Shown: positions 41,385 to 49,716 of the stretch, piece by piece
Position numbering within the stretch: the first letter of the stretch is position 1
Layout of the letters: every line of letters begins with the position of its first letter
Assembly: GCF_001667145.1 (NCBI RefSeq)
Contig: NZ_LZIF01000122.1
Location: forward strand, 81,074 to 145,073
Source: Mycobacterium sp. 852002-51971_SCH5477799-a
GTDB lineage: Bacteria > Actinomycetota > Actinomycetes > Mycobacteriales > Mycobacteriaceae
Direction: 5' to 3'
Length of the DNA stretch: 64,000 nucleotides
Position numbers and translations under genes: made by a program
The notes under the pieces: generated by a model
What the model saw: the letters and a program-made list of their open reading frames with translations, nothing else
Told to the model about the DNA's origin: nothing
Databases searched by the model: none

Positions 41385-42128
41385 ATGGTCGCCTACGACC
41401 GGATCGGTGCCACCTATTGCAGCACTCGCCGACCCGACCCGCGGATCGCCTTCCAGGTGCACGCCGCGCTCACCGCGATGGACACCCTCGTCAACGTCGG
41501 GGCCGCCACCGGATCCTACGAGCCGGCCCAGACCATCGTCGCGGTCGAGCCCAGCATGGTGATGATCGCCCAGCGTTCACCGCAAGCAGCCCCGTGTGTC
41601 CAGGCCGTGGCGGAGGCATTGCCGCTGCGAGACAAATGCGTTGACGCCTCAATGGCCTTGCTGACCGTGCATCACTGGGGCGATCTCCCCGCCGGGATCA
41701 GCGAGCTGCGCCGGGTCAGCCGTCACCGAATCGTGGTTTTCACCTGGGATCAAACGGTGATCGACGACTTCTGGTTGCTGCGTGAATATCTGCCCGACGC
41801 CGCTCGGATCAACAAAGCGCTGTACGTACCGATTGAACGACTGGTAGAGCTGTTGGGTGGCGCGCAGGTGCGCACCGTGCCCGTACCGCATGACTGCACA
41901 GACGGATTCGGCGCCGCCTTTTGGCGCCGGCCCGAGGCCTACCTCGACGCCACCGTCCGCGCCGGTATCTCGATGCTGGCCTATGCCGACGGTGGCGCCC
42001 TAGCCGAAGGACTGGGCCGCCTTGCGGCCGACCTGCGCTCCGGACGATGGCAACAACAACACGCGGAACTGCTTGAGAAACAACAGCTCGACGCCGGCTA
42101 CCGCCTACTCGTCAGCGATTGCGAGTAA
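41385..42128 (+). CDS. SAM-dependent class I methyltransferase
   Basis: 247 residues. Motif I is LVNVGAATGSYEP, acidic motif II IVAVEPSMVMIAQR, then DASMALLTVHHWGDLPAGISELRRV (motif IV and the Methyltransf_11 helix). ATG 41385 is chosen because similarity begins at AYDRIGATYCSTRRPDPRI; the open frame before it runs into the amidotransferase promoter. Small-molecule methylation is likely; no neighbour points to a substrate. Confidence 0.85.
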   Translation: MVAYDRIGATYCSTRRPDPRIAFQVHAALTAMDTLVNVGAATGSYEPAQTIVAVEPSMVMIAQRSPQAAPCVQAVAEALPLRDKCVDASMALLTVHHWGDLPAGISELRRVSRHRIVVFTWDQTVIDDFWLLREYLPDAARINKALYVPIERLVELLGGAQVRTVPVPHDCTDGFGAAFWRRPEAYLDATVRAGISMLAYADGGALAEGLGRLAADLRSGRWQQQHAELLEKQQLDAGYRLLVSDCE

Positions 42129-42292
42129 GACGCTCGGCTTCGGTAGCCGTCAAGCCGGCTGTACGCCCGACCAATAGCTGAGTCTCATATGTGATAGCGC
42201 CGGTGATAGCACAAACCAAACTCACTTCATGCCAGCCAAATTGATACACACGTGACTCGCGTGACCACCGAAGCTCGACGGCCCCGCAGCCA

Positions 42293-43573
42293 TCATTTCG
42301 TCAACGGCACTTCGACGCAGACGTGGGTGCCCACCGGGACGTCGAGAAACACCAGTGCTCCCCCGGCGGCCTCCACCCGGGCGCGGTGCGACGCGAGACC
42401 GATGTGGCCCTCCCCCAGGCGGCGCGCCACCGTCTCCTGGCCGAACCCCACCCCGTCGTCGACCACATGCAAAACGCAAGTCTGGTCAGTGATTCCGAGT
42501 ATGACCGTCGCGCTGCCGGCCGCAGCATGTTGCACCACGTTGGACAACAACTCGCGCACCACGCCGAACATGACGGGATCGATGTCGCTGCGCGTCGAAT
42601 ACTCGATGTCGGTGGTGATGTCGATGCCGGACCGCTGTGCGGTGAACTCCGCGAGCTGCTGCACCGCGGCGCCCAGACCGACCTGCTCGAGTACCGCCGG
42701 ATGCAGTTCGAAAGTGGCCTGCCGCAACCGTTCCGAGGCCGTCTGTAAACCGGCCAGCGCCCGGCCAACGCGCTCGTCGCCGTCGAACGCCGCGTCCAAT
42801 TCGACGAGCTCTTGGCGCACGGCCAGGATGTCTTGCAGGGGCCCATCGTGGATGAATTCCGAGATCCGACGCTGCGACACATCCGAAGCGTTCATCGTCT
42901 GGGCTAGCAATTCCTCTCGCAAGGCGCTCAATCCGGCCACCGAGCGGGTATGACGCTCCTCGATGCGCACCACCAAGAAGGCCGCGCAACAAAGGAATGC
43001 ATAGAGCAGGAACCGAAATCCCGCCTCCGGCAACTTGACCTCGCTCAACATCACCGGATCTTGCAGCACGGCAATTGCGAATCCGAGCATGGAGAAGATC
43101 AGCACCACCGCCGCCCGGCGAGAAGAGACATCAAGTCCCAACAGGACCGGCAACATCGCCATGATCAGCAGCGGATAGACGCCATTGGTGGACAGCAGCT
43201 GAAAGACGGTCAGCGCGACGATGTCGATGACGGTGAAGACAAACGGCTCAAACCGGCCGATCGCCACCAATCGGCCCATTCCGATCCACCGACGGAACGG
43301 AGCGAAAGCCAATCCCAGCGCGCTGAGCGCGACGAGCGCGTACAGCACGATCAGCACGCCTTCCTGCGGCCACTCCGATCGGCTGGTGCCGATGATCATG
43401 GCCGCGACCATGAGGCCGACCACACCGATCCGCAGCACCGAGCCGATGCGGTACGAGCGCAACTGGTGAACCGTGCGAACCCGTTCCAGCTCTACGTCAC
43501 CGGCGACCGACACCCGATCACCGTACTCATCCGCGTCTGCTGCCCCGAAGCAATCTCGAAAATGACCCATCAT
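42293..43573 (-). CDS. Sensor histidine kinase, NarX/HisKA_3 type
   Basis: 426 residues. Six or so hydrophobic helices at about 45-205 form a membrane sensor without a large outer domain. The phospho-acceptor is H242 in RRISEFIHDGPLQDILAV, the N-box is VRELLSNVVQHAA, and the DDGVGFG G-box follows. It is divergent from its response regulator (ATG at 43627) with 53 bp between starts, so the pair is probably autoregulated. The signal may be a hydrophobic compound, but this is only a guess. Confidence 0.88.
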   Translation of the reverse strand: MMGHFRDCFGAADADEYGDRVSVAGDVELERVRTVHQLRSYRIGSVLRIGVVGLMVAAMIIGTSRSEWPQEGVLIVLYALVALSALGLAFAPFRRWIGMGRLVAIGRFEPFVFTVIDIVALTVFQLLSTNGVYPLLIMAMLPVLLGLDVSSRRAAVVLIFSMLGFAIAVLQDPVMLSEVKLPEAGFRFLLYAFLCCAAFLVVRIEERHTRSVAGLSALREELLAQTMNASDVSQRRISEFIHDGPLQDILAVRQELVELDAAFDGDERVGRALAGLQTASERLRQATFELHPAVLEQVGLGAAVQQLAEFTAQRSGIDITTDIEYSTRSDIDPVMFGVVRELLSNVVQHAAAGSATVILGITDQTCVLHVVDDGVGFGQETVARRLGEGHIGLASHRARVEAAGGALVFLDVPVGTHVCVEVPLTK

Positions 43574-43626
43574 GCCGCCCAGAGAATGCGAACGCCGCTG
43601 TTGGGCAAGCCGCTACACTCGTCGCC

Positions 43627-44280
43627 ATGGTCGGCGCGGCTACCCCCGAAACGGTGCGGGTGGTTGTCGGCGATGATCACCCGCTTTTTCGCGAGGGCGT
43701 GGTGCGCGCGCTGGCGTCGAGCGGTTCGGTCGACGTCGTCGGTGAAGCGGAAGACGGCTCTGCGGCACTGGAATTGATCAAGTCGCACGTGCCGGACGTC
43801 GCGCTGCTCGACTACCGGATGCCCGGCATGGACGGCGCCCAGGTGGCGGCCGCCGTGCGAACGCAGGGATTGGCCACCCGGGTGTTGCTGATCTCGGCGC
43901 ACGACGAGTCGGCGATCGTGTACCAGGCGCTGCAGCAGGGTGCGGCCGGCTTCGTGCTGAAAGACTCGACGCGCAGCGAGATCGTCAAGGCCGTACTCGA
44001 CTGCGCGCAGGGGCATGACGTGGTGGCGCCCGCGCTGGTCGGCGGCCTTGCCGCGGAGATCCGGCACCGCGCGGAGCCGTCCGCGCCAGTGTTGAGTGCT
44101 CGCGAACGTGAGGTGCTCCAGAGGATCTCCCGCGGTCAGAGCATCCCTGCGATTGCGGGTGAGCTCTTTGTGGCCCCGTCGACGGTGAAAACGCACGTGC
44201 AACGCCTCTACGAGAAGCTCGGCGTCGGCGATCGCGCGGCCGCCGTCGCCGAGGCAATGCGGCAAGGTCTGCTCAGCTAG
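43627..44280 (+). CDS. NarL/LuxR-family response regulator
   Basis: 217 residues. Receiver: VVVGDDHPLFREGVVRAL (acidic pair D16/D17), phospho-Asp D62 in VALLDYRMPGMDG, and the Lys in FVLKDSTRSEI. The LuxR-type HTH is VLSAREREVLQRISRGQSIPAIAGELFVAPSTVKTHVQRLYEKLG. Partner of the histidine kinase. The stop overlaps the convergent E1-alpha-like gene by 8 bp. Confidence 0.9.
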   Translation: MVGAATPETVRVVVGDDHPLFREGVVRALASSGSVDVVGEAEDGSAALELIKSHVPDVALLDYRMPGMDGAQVAAAVRTQGLATRVLLISAHDESAIVYQALQQGAAGFVLKDSTRSEIVKAVLDCAQGHDVVAPALVGGLAAEIRHRAEPSAPVLSAREREVLQRISRGQSIPAIAGELFVAPSTVKTHVQRLYEKLGVGDRAAAVAEAMRQGLLS

Positions 44281-45172
44281 CGGCCGGCCAGGGATTCGAA
44301 TCTGGCAGGGGCGGAAGCTGTTGCGCCCGCACGGATGCCTTCGCCGAAGCCATCGCCTCGGCCACCAGGTGGCGTGCGCCTCGTTCCACCTCGTAGAGGT
44401 GGTCGCTGTCGCTGCCAGCCGCGATCAGTTGCCGACGTGCGAAGACCAACGGGTCGACGGCCGCGGGGTGATTCGTGTGGTAGGTGATCGCCTCGACCAA
44501 CGCGGGGCCGTCGCCGGCGCTCGCCAGGTGTATCGCCTCGGCGACCGAGTCGGCCACCGCCACAACGTCCCTGCCGTCGACCGAAAGCATGGGCATCGTG
44601 TCGGATTCATACGCGCGCCGACGGGCGTTGGATGCACCGCGGATGTTTTCAACGACGAACACCACGGGCAGCCGCCATTGCACGGCGATCCTTGCGGCCG
44701 TGGTGAACTCGACGGAGTGCGTGTCGCGGCCACCGATGACACACAGACTGACCTTGCCCTCGCCGGTCATTCGCTGAGTGTTGGCGTCACCCAGCGCAAA
44801 CAGAGTCGATTGGCCCAGCACCGTCTCGTTGGCCAGTGAGCGCTTCCAGTCGGCGGCCCCGCCGCCGGCGCGGCGCTTGGGGCCGATCGTCTCGGCGATG
44901 GCAGGCCCCAGCGGGAGGGCCAGGCCCACCTGCTGAGCGTGAAGGTATTGCGGCGTGCCGGCGTTGACCAGGTCGCCCGGCCTCAGCGCCGCAACCGTAC
45001 CGATAGCCACCGCCTCCTGCCCGAACTCCACACGCGCGCCGTCGTCGATCAGACCGTCGACGCGCAACTCATCCAACGCCATATCGAGTAGTCGCAGAAC
45101 CCACATCCGGTGATACAGCTCCAACCGGTCGTCGCGGACCAGTGCTGCCGAAGTCTGGGGTGTGTGAGTCAT
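44273..45172 (-). CDS. Dehydrogenase E1-alpha-like protein with degenerate ThDP motif
   Basis: 299 residues resembling the alpha subunit of 2-oxoacid or acetoin dehydrogenases (RMWVLRLLDMALDEL, VEFGQEAVAIGTVAALRPGD, LPVVFVVEN). The cofactor motif normally GDGA...NN reads GGRD at 147-150 and ends ENI, and the YRxHG loop reads QYLHA. Thiamine diphosphate/Mg binding is therefore doubtful. No E1-beta, E2 or E3 gene lies nearby. It may be a decayed or re-purposed enzyme. Confidence 0.75.
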   Translation of the reverse strand: MTHTPQTSAALVRDDRLELYHRMWVLRLLDMALDELRVDGLIDDGARVEFGQEAVAIGTVAALRPGDLVNAGTPQYLHAQQVGLALPLGPAIAETIGPKRRAGGGAADWKRSLANETVLGQSTLFALGDANTQRMTGEGKVSLCVIGGRDTHSVEFTTAARIAVQWRLPVVFVVENIRGASNARRRAYESDTMPMLSVDGRDVVAVADSVAEAIHLASAGDGPALVEAITYHTNHPAAVDPLVFARRQLIAAGSDSDHLYEVERGARHLVAEAMASAKASVRAQQLPPLPDSNPWPAAS

Positions 45173-45368
45173 GCCGGTCTCCTACTCTCAAGCGAACTGC
45201 TCGGCGCCCGCCAGAACCAGACGACGGATGACGATCCGGTCGTCGGCTGAAGTGGCCGCCGAATTGAACACACGCTCAACGTAGGGCGATTGCGCGGGCC
45301 GCACCTCCGCCAATCGGACCGCAAAGGTGATGAATGCGCGTGTCCCCCGATCGGGGGACAGCGGGCCG
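45173..45368. other. 196-bp gap with a possible gene remnant
   Basis: On the minus strand an open frame ending at TGA 45190-45188 encodes residues such as SPYVERVFNSAATSADD and LVLAGAEQFA with coding-like composition, but it has no good start, is interrupted by the palindrome at 45341, and matches nothing I recognise. It may be a remnant or chance. Confidence 0.3.
45341..45360. terminator. Perfect 20-bp palindrome, probable terminator after meaB
   Basis: TGTCCCCCGA/TCGGGGGACA, perfect over all 20 bp, 9 bp beyond the meaB stop. As RNA it forms an 8-bp stem (TGTCCCCC) with a GATC loop. No T-run follows, which is common for mycobacterial terminators. A protein-binding site is the alternative. 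Confidence 0.5.
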
Positions 45369-46256
45369 TCAGTCCGTTCCGGGCGACGGAGATGAGATCA
45401 GCTGGTCGGCGGCCGTGTAGGGATCCTGGTCGCCGTCGACGACCGCCTCGGCGAGCCGGTCGAGATCGGGTTGCGTACGCAGCCGGGTTTGCGCCAGCGA
45501 CAGGATCTGAGCGCGGGCGCGGGCCAGCCGGCGGGCGCGGCTGTCGGTGCGGCGGTGGTCCTCGATGGCGGCCATCAGTTCTTCGATGCCCTCACCCCGG
45601 GCGGCGATCAGCGAAACGATGGGTGCGCTGGTTTCGGCCCGGAGATCGCGAACCGTCTGTTCGGCACCGTCCCGGTCCGCCTTGTTGACCGCCACGATGT
45701 CGGCGACTTCCAGCACGCCCGCCTTGGCTGCCTGAACCGCGTCGCCCGCTCCGGGATTGAGAATGACGACGGTCGGGTCGGCGACGGCGGCGATCTCGAT
45801 CTCGGACTGCCCCACCCCCACCGTCTCCAGCAGGACCACGTCGTAACCGATCGCGCCCAGCAGCCGGATGGCCGCCGGAACGGCGGCCGCAAGGCCGCCC
45901 AGATGCCCACGCGTGGCCACCGAACGGATGAGTACGTCGGAGTCGTTGATATGCGCGGCCATTCGAATTCGATCGCCTAGCAGCGCGCCGCCACTGAACG
46001 GGGATGACGGGTCTACCGCCAACACCGCCACCCGTAGACCACGTTCGCGGTATGCGCTGACCAGCGCGCCGACCGTCGTCGACTTTCCCGCGCCCGGCGG
46101 CCCCGTGATGCCGACGACCGGCCCCACGCCGTCCGGTGCGGGACCGATGGTCGCCAAGACCTCGTCGCGCTGCTCGCCCTCGACGAGGCTGAGTAGGCGG
46201 CCGGCCGCGCGGGGAGATCCATTGCGCGCGCGGGCAATCAGATCAGCGATGATCAT
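45369..46256 (-). CDS. meaB: MeaB-type GTPase, chaperone of B12-dependent acyl-CoA mutase
   Basis: 295 residues, G3E family. Walker A GPPGAGKST (52-60), base-specific NKAD, and LETVGVGQSEIEI are diagnostic of MeaB/ArgK, which protects and reloads adenosylcobalamin in methylmalonyl-CoA-type mutases. It lies 7 bp after the thiolase stop and is cotranscribed with it behind operator copy 4. A split mutase is encoded 15 kb away at 61304-63322 and is the obvious candidate client. Confidence 0.92.
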   Translation of the reverse strand: MIIADLIARARNGSPRAAGRLLSLVEGEQRDEVLATIGPAPDGVGPVVGITGPPGAGKSTTVGALVSAYRERGLRVAVLAVDPSSPFSGGALLGDRIRMAAHINDSDVLIRSVATRGHLGGLAAAVPAAIRLLGAIGYDVVLLETVGVGQSEIEIAAVADPTVVILNPGAGDAVQAAKAGVLEVADIVAVNKADRDGAEQTVRDLRAETSAPIVSLIAARGEGIEELMAAIEDHRRTDSRARRLARARAQILSLAQTRLRTQPDLDRLAEAVVDGDQDPYTAADQLISSPSPGTD

Positions 46257-46263
46257 GTACGCA

Positions 46264-47403
46264 TTATGGCGCCGCGACCTCGATCACCGTCGCCGAGCCC
46301 ATTCCCCCGCCGGCGCACATCGCCGCGACTCCGATGCCACCGCCGCGCCGGCGCATTTCGTGCACCAGGGTGACCAGCATCCGGGCTCCGGTCGCCGCGA
46401 CGGGGTGCCCCAGCGAGCAGCCACTGCCGCTGACGTTGACCTTGTCGGGGTCAAGCTCGAGCAGTTTGATGGTGGCCACGCACATCGCGGCGAAGGCCTC
46501 GTTGATCTCGAAGAGATCCACGTCGGAAATCGAAAGTCCGCCTCGCTTAAGGGCTTTCGGTATCGCCTCCACCGGCGCCAGGCCGGTGATCGCCGGGTCG
46601 ACGCCGACGGATGCCCAGGACCGGATAGTGGCCAGCGCGGGCAGCCCCAGTTGGTCGCTGGCGATCACCAGCGCCGCCGCGCCGTCGTTGGCGCCGCACG
46701 CGTTGCCGGCGGTGATCGAGAAGCCCTCGATCTCGGGGTGCAGCGGCTTGAGCGCGGCCAGCTTCTGCATTGTCGTGTCGCGACGCGGGTGCTCATCGAC
46801 CGAGAACAGGCCATGCGGCGTCTCGATCGGGACGATCTCCTCCTTGAAGCGGCCTTCGTCGATGGCGGCGATGGCATTGCGGTGTGACCGCAGCGCCCAG
46901 GCGTCCATCTCCTCACGGCTCACGCCGGCCTTGACCGCGGCGTTCCACCCCACGGTGATCGACATGTCCATGTTCGGCGCGTCGGGCCGGTTCGGATGGG
47001 TCGGCGGGAACCAGTCGACCCACTCACCGTCCACCTGCAGGCGCGAGCGCGGCGACGTCGACGCCGCATTCACACCACCGGCGATGATCAGCTCGTCCAT
47101 CCCGGCGCGCACGCTCGCCGCCGCGCTCTGCACCGCCGCCTGCCCGGCCGCGCAGTGCCGGTTGTTGGCCAGACCGGGGACGTGCGGCAGCCCGGCCGTG
47201 ATGGCCGCGTGGCGCGCGATCACGCCGCCGCCATAGAGGCCCTCGCCCAGGATCACATCGTCGACCTGCGCGGGGTCCAGGTCTTTAGCCGCTTCGGAAA
47301 CCACATGATGCGCCAGATCGAAAGCGCTGGTGTCGCGCAGAGTGCCCTTGCGGGCGGTGCCGATGGGGGTGCGCAGCGCGGACACGATGACGGCTTCAGA
47401 CAC
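46264..47403 (-). CDS. Thiolase (acetyl-CoA acyltransferase)
   Basis: 379 residues. Nucleophile C84 is in NNRHCAAGQAAV, the His of NEAFA is in FEINEAFAAM, GSGCSLGHPVAATG is the second His motif, and MCAGGGMG carries the second Cys. All catalytic residues of a degradative thiolase are present. GTG 47403 is chosen for GGAGAAG just upstream; an extended frame starts inside the operator. It cleaves a 3-ketoacyl-CoA in the pathway controlled by the GAGAAT sites. Confidence 0.9.
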   Translation of the reverse strand: MSEAVIVSALRTPIGTARKGTLRDTSAFDLAHHVVSEAAKDLDPAQVDDVILGEGLYGGGVIARHAAITAGLPHVPGLANNRHCAAGQAAVQSAAASVRAGMDELIIAGGVNAASTSPRSRLQVDGEWVDWFPPTHPNRPDAPNMDMSITVGWNAAVKAGVSREEMDAWALRSHRNAIAAIDEGRFKEEIVPIETPHGLFSVDEHPRRDTTMQKLAALKPLHPEIEGFSITAGNACGANDGAAALVIASDQLGLPALATIRSWASVGVDPAITGLAPVEAIPKALKRGGLSISDVDLFEINEAFAAMCVATIKLLELDPDKVNVSGSGCSLGHPVAATGARMLVTLVHEMRRRGGGIGVAAMCAGGGMGSATVIEVAAP

Positions 47404-47461
47404 GGGCCTTCTCCAGTTCGACCAGGAGGTGCGGAACTCCGAGAGGCGTCCGCACATTTAT

Positions 47462-47476
47462 GAGAATCATATTCTC
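47462..47476 (-). promoter_or_regulatory. Palindromic operator GAGAATNNNATTCTC, copy 4
   Basis: GAGAATCATATTCTC, 59 bp before the thiolase GTG. On the minus strand its centre reads TATGAT, a possible -10, the same arrangement as copy 1. Confidence 0.75.
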
Positions 47477-47540
47477 TCATTGCGAGAGTGTGAGTCGCAA
47501 CAAGCGCCCGGTTGCGGAGCGCGGCGCAGCGGCGGCGTCC

Positions 47541-48059
47541 CTAGTTGGTGCGGTTCGACCACCCCGGCGGGAGGTGTTCGGGACCGGTGTCGATGACGGT
47601 CTCGTCGTCGGTTCCGACGTATTCGAACAGGGTTATATAGGCGAATTCGGGGACTTCGTAGATGGGGTAGGTCGGTCCCCGGTCGCGGTAGGCGCGCATC
47701 TCATCCAGGTGGTCGTTCTGGAAGCAGACGGTGCGTTCACCGTGCATGCGGATCCACTGCGGAAAGAAGATGACGCCGTGGATGCGGCGTTTGGCGGGCA
47801 GAACGTTGACGGCCACGCAGGTGCCGGTGGGTTCGGTCCAGGAAATTTTGAAATTGTCGTCGTCGAGTTGGACCAGGTTGACCTCCTGGCCTTTGACCCA
47901 GCGGCCTCCGACATGTCCGGAGTGGATGCGGTAGTCGATGGTGCTGGCGTTCTTGACGTACATTTCGTACTGCCATCCGTTGGCGTAGGTGTAAATGAAG
48001 CGATGTCCGACAATTCCCGAAAGATCTTGCGACGGGATCGGATTCGTGACACTGGTCAT
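47541..48059 (-). CDS. padC: Phenolic acid decarboxylase
   Basis: 172 residues, complete. GHRFIYTYANGWQYEMYVKN, TIDYRIHSGHVGGRWVK, SWTEPTGT, HGVIFFPQW and CFQNDHLDEM match bacterial PAD along the whole length. The catalytic residues of the Bacillus enzyme correspond to Y23, Y25, R53 and E77 and are all kept. It converts p-coumaric, ferulic or caffeic acid to the 4-vinylphenol without cofactor. ATG 48059; upstream frame not used. It is divergent from the transporter gene, and PAD genes are often controlled by a PadR regulator, which I do not see here. Confidence 0.92.
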   Translation of the reverse strand: MTSVTNPIPSQDLSGIVGHRFIYTYANGWQYEMYVKNASTIDYRIHSGHVGGRWVKGQEVNLVQLDDDNFKISWTEPTGTCVAVNVLPAKRRIHGVIFFPQWIRMHGERTVCFQNDHLDEMRAYRDRGPTYPIYEVPEFAYITLFEYVGTDDETVIDTGPEHLPPGWSNRTN

Positions 48060-48175
48060 TGCCGTTCCTCCCATTTGGGCCGGAGCTTCTGCACTAGGAC
48101 ATCCTGCCAGGAACGCGGGGCTGCTGCGGCAGCTGGGCCCGGCAAAGTCGACCTTTCCTGAACAGTCAATGGACG

Positions 48176-48194
48176 ATATCGGCCATGGCGATAT
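48176..48194. promoter_or_regulatory. Palindrome upstream of the cation transporter gene
   Basis: ATATCGGCCATGGCGATAT with ATATCG/CGATAT arms around 7 bp, 32 bp before ATG 48226, followed by two more GGTATG/GGATATG half-site-like words. It could bind a regulator of padC or of the transporter; the evidence is only symmetry and position. Confidence 0.35.
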
Positions 48195-48225
48195 GCCGGT
48201 ATGCGGATATGTGAGACTGACTCCG

Positions 48226-48828
48226 ATGAGCCACCTGGACGAGGCCGCACGCCGGTCTCTGCTGAGGCGCGGATTTGCCCTTGAGTACGCCACCCTGTTC
48301 TGGAACGCGGTCGGCATCGTTATCCTCGCGTCGGCCGCCATCGAGGCCGAATCCGTGGCGCTGGCCGGGTTCGGCTTGGACTCGCTGATCGAGATCGGTG
48401 CGTCATTGGTGGTGATCTGGGAGCTCTCCGGAACTGGAGAAGCCCGTCGACGAAAAGCGTTACGGCTCATCGGCGCCGCCTTCGGAGCGCTAGGTATCTA
48501 CCTGACGGTGCAGTCGACGACGGTCCTGATTGCCGGCTTTCACCCCGAGCCCTCGTCCCTTGGCATCGCTTGGACGACGGTCACCGCAGCGACGATGTTC
48601 GCGCTTGCAGCCGGCAAGGCCCGAACCGGTGCCGCCCTGAGCAACCCCGTGCTCACCACTGAGGGCCGCGTCACCCTCATCGACGGCCTGCTGGCCGCCG
48701 CCGTGCTACTCGGCCTGCTGCTGAACAGCATCGCCGGCTGGTGGTGGGCGGACCCCCTCGCCGGCTACGTGCTCGTGTTCTACGCGTTGCGTGAGGTCAA
48801 AGAAATCTTCTTCACCGAGGGTGGATGA
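48226..48828 (+). CDS. CDF-like cation transporter family membrane protein
   Basis: About 200 residues with five to six hydrophobic helices. FALEYATLFWNAVGIVIL, LAGFGLDSLIEIGASLVVIWELSG and TLIDGLLAAAVLLGLLLN, with WWADPLAGYVLVFYALREVKE, follow the transmembrane part of cation diffusion facilitators, without the usual cytoplasmic C domain. The start is uncertain: ATG 48226 is nearest to the conserved start, ATG 48169 is possible. Its stop is joined to the next ATG. Metal specificity cannot be read. Confidence 0.72.
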   Translation: MSHLDEAARRSLLRRGFALEYATLFWNAVGIVILASAAIEAESVALAGFGLDSLIEIGASLVVIWELSGTGEARRRKALRLIGAAFGALGIYLTVQSTTVLIAGFHPEPSSLGIAWTTVTAATMFALAAGKARTGAALSNPVLTTEGRVTLIDGLLAAAVLLGLLLNSIAGWWWADPLAGYVLVFYALREVKEIFFTEGG

Positions 48829-49695
48829 ATGACTCAGGGAATGGTCGCGGTCCCGGGCGGCAACGTGTGGTTCAAGCGGACCCGTGGCGGCGCGGGTCTT
48901 CCGCTGCTCGTCATTCACGGCGGGCCGGGCCTGCCGCACGACTACTTGCGGTCACTGGAGCGGTTGGCCACGGAGCGCGAAGTCATCTTCTGGGATCAGC
49001 TCGGTTGCGGAAACTCCAAATGCCCACCCAACCGCGGTCTTTGGACGATGGAGCGCTCGGTGGCCGAGGTGGATGCCGTGGTGCGAGCCCTGGGCCTGGA
49101 CCGCTTCCACCTCTTCGGCAACTCCTGGGGCGGAATGTTGGCCCAACAGTATGTGCTCGACGCGGCGCCCGCCGGCGCCGCGAGCCTGACCATCTCCAAC
49201 AGCATCGCGTCCATCCCGGCGTTTGCGAAGATGGTGGCGCGCTTGAAGTCCGAACTGGATCCGGCCACCCAGGCCGCCATCGACCGGCACGAGGCCGCCG
49301 GCAGCACGCACGCGCCCGAGTATCAGGCCGCCATCCGAACCTGGAACGAGACCTACCTGTGCCGGGTACGCCCGTGGCCGCAAGAGCTCGAAGATGCGTT
49401 CCGCAACATGGGCGCCGAAGTCTTCGAGACCATGTTCGGCCCCAGCGACTTTCACATCGTGGGGACGATTCGCAACTGGGAAGTGTTCGAAAGGCTCCAT
49501 GAAATCGCCGTGCCGACACTGGTGCTCGCGGGCAGGTACGACGAATGCGTGCCCGAACACATGTGGGAAATGCACCAGCGCATACCTGGCTCACAGTTCG
49601 AGCTGTTCGAAGCCAGCGCCCACATGCCCTTCATCGAGGAGCCGGACAAGTTCGACTCCATGATGCGTGATTTCCTGCACCGGCACGACGCCTGA
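48829..49695 (+). CDS. Proline iminopeptidase-family alpha/beta hydrolase
   Basis: 288 residues starting directly after the transporter stop. LVIHGGPGLPHDYL is the HGGPG oxyanion motif, LFGNSWGGMLAQQY the nucleophile, AGRYDECVPE the Asp and ASAHMPFIEEP the His. The family cleaves N-terminal Pro or small amides and esters. It is probably cytoplasmic. Convergent with the enoyl-CoA hydratase, 21 bp between stops. Confidence 0.85.
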   Translation: MTQGMVAVPGGNVWFKRTRGGAGLPLLVIHGGPGLPHDYLRSLERLATEREVIFWDQLGCGNSKCPPNRGLWTMERSVAEVDAVVRALGLDRFHLFGNSWGGMLAQQYVLDAAPAGAASLTISNSIASIPAFAKMVARLKSELDPATQAAIDRHEAAGSTHAPEYQAAIRTWNETYLCRVRPWPQELEDAFRNMGAEVFETMFGPSDFHIVGTIRNWEVFERLHEIAVPTLVLAGRYDECVPEHMWEMHQRIPGSQFELFEASAHMPFIEEPDKFDSMMRDFLHRHDA

Positions 49696-49716
49696 GGGCC
49701 TCCGGCTGCAACGACC

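Noticed and set aside
45188..45368. A small minus-strand gene between the E1-alpha-like gene and meaB
   Set aside because: The frame looks coding-like at its end, but it has no start signal, lacks recognisable homology and is crossed by the 20-bp palindrome, so it is only noted as a possible remnant.
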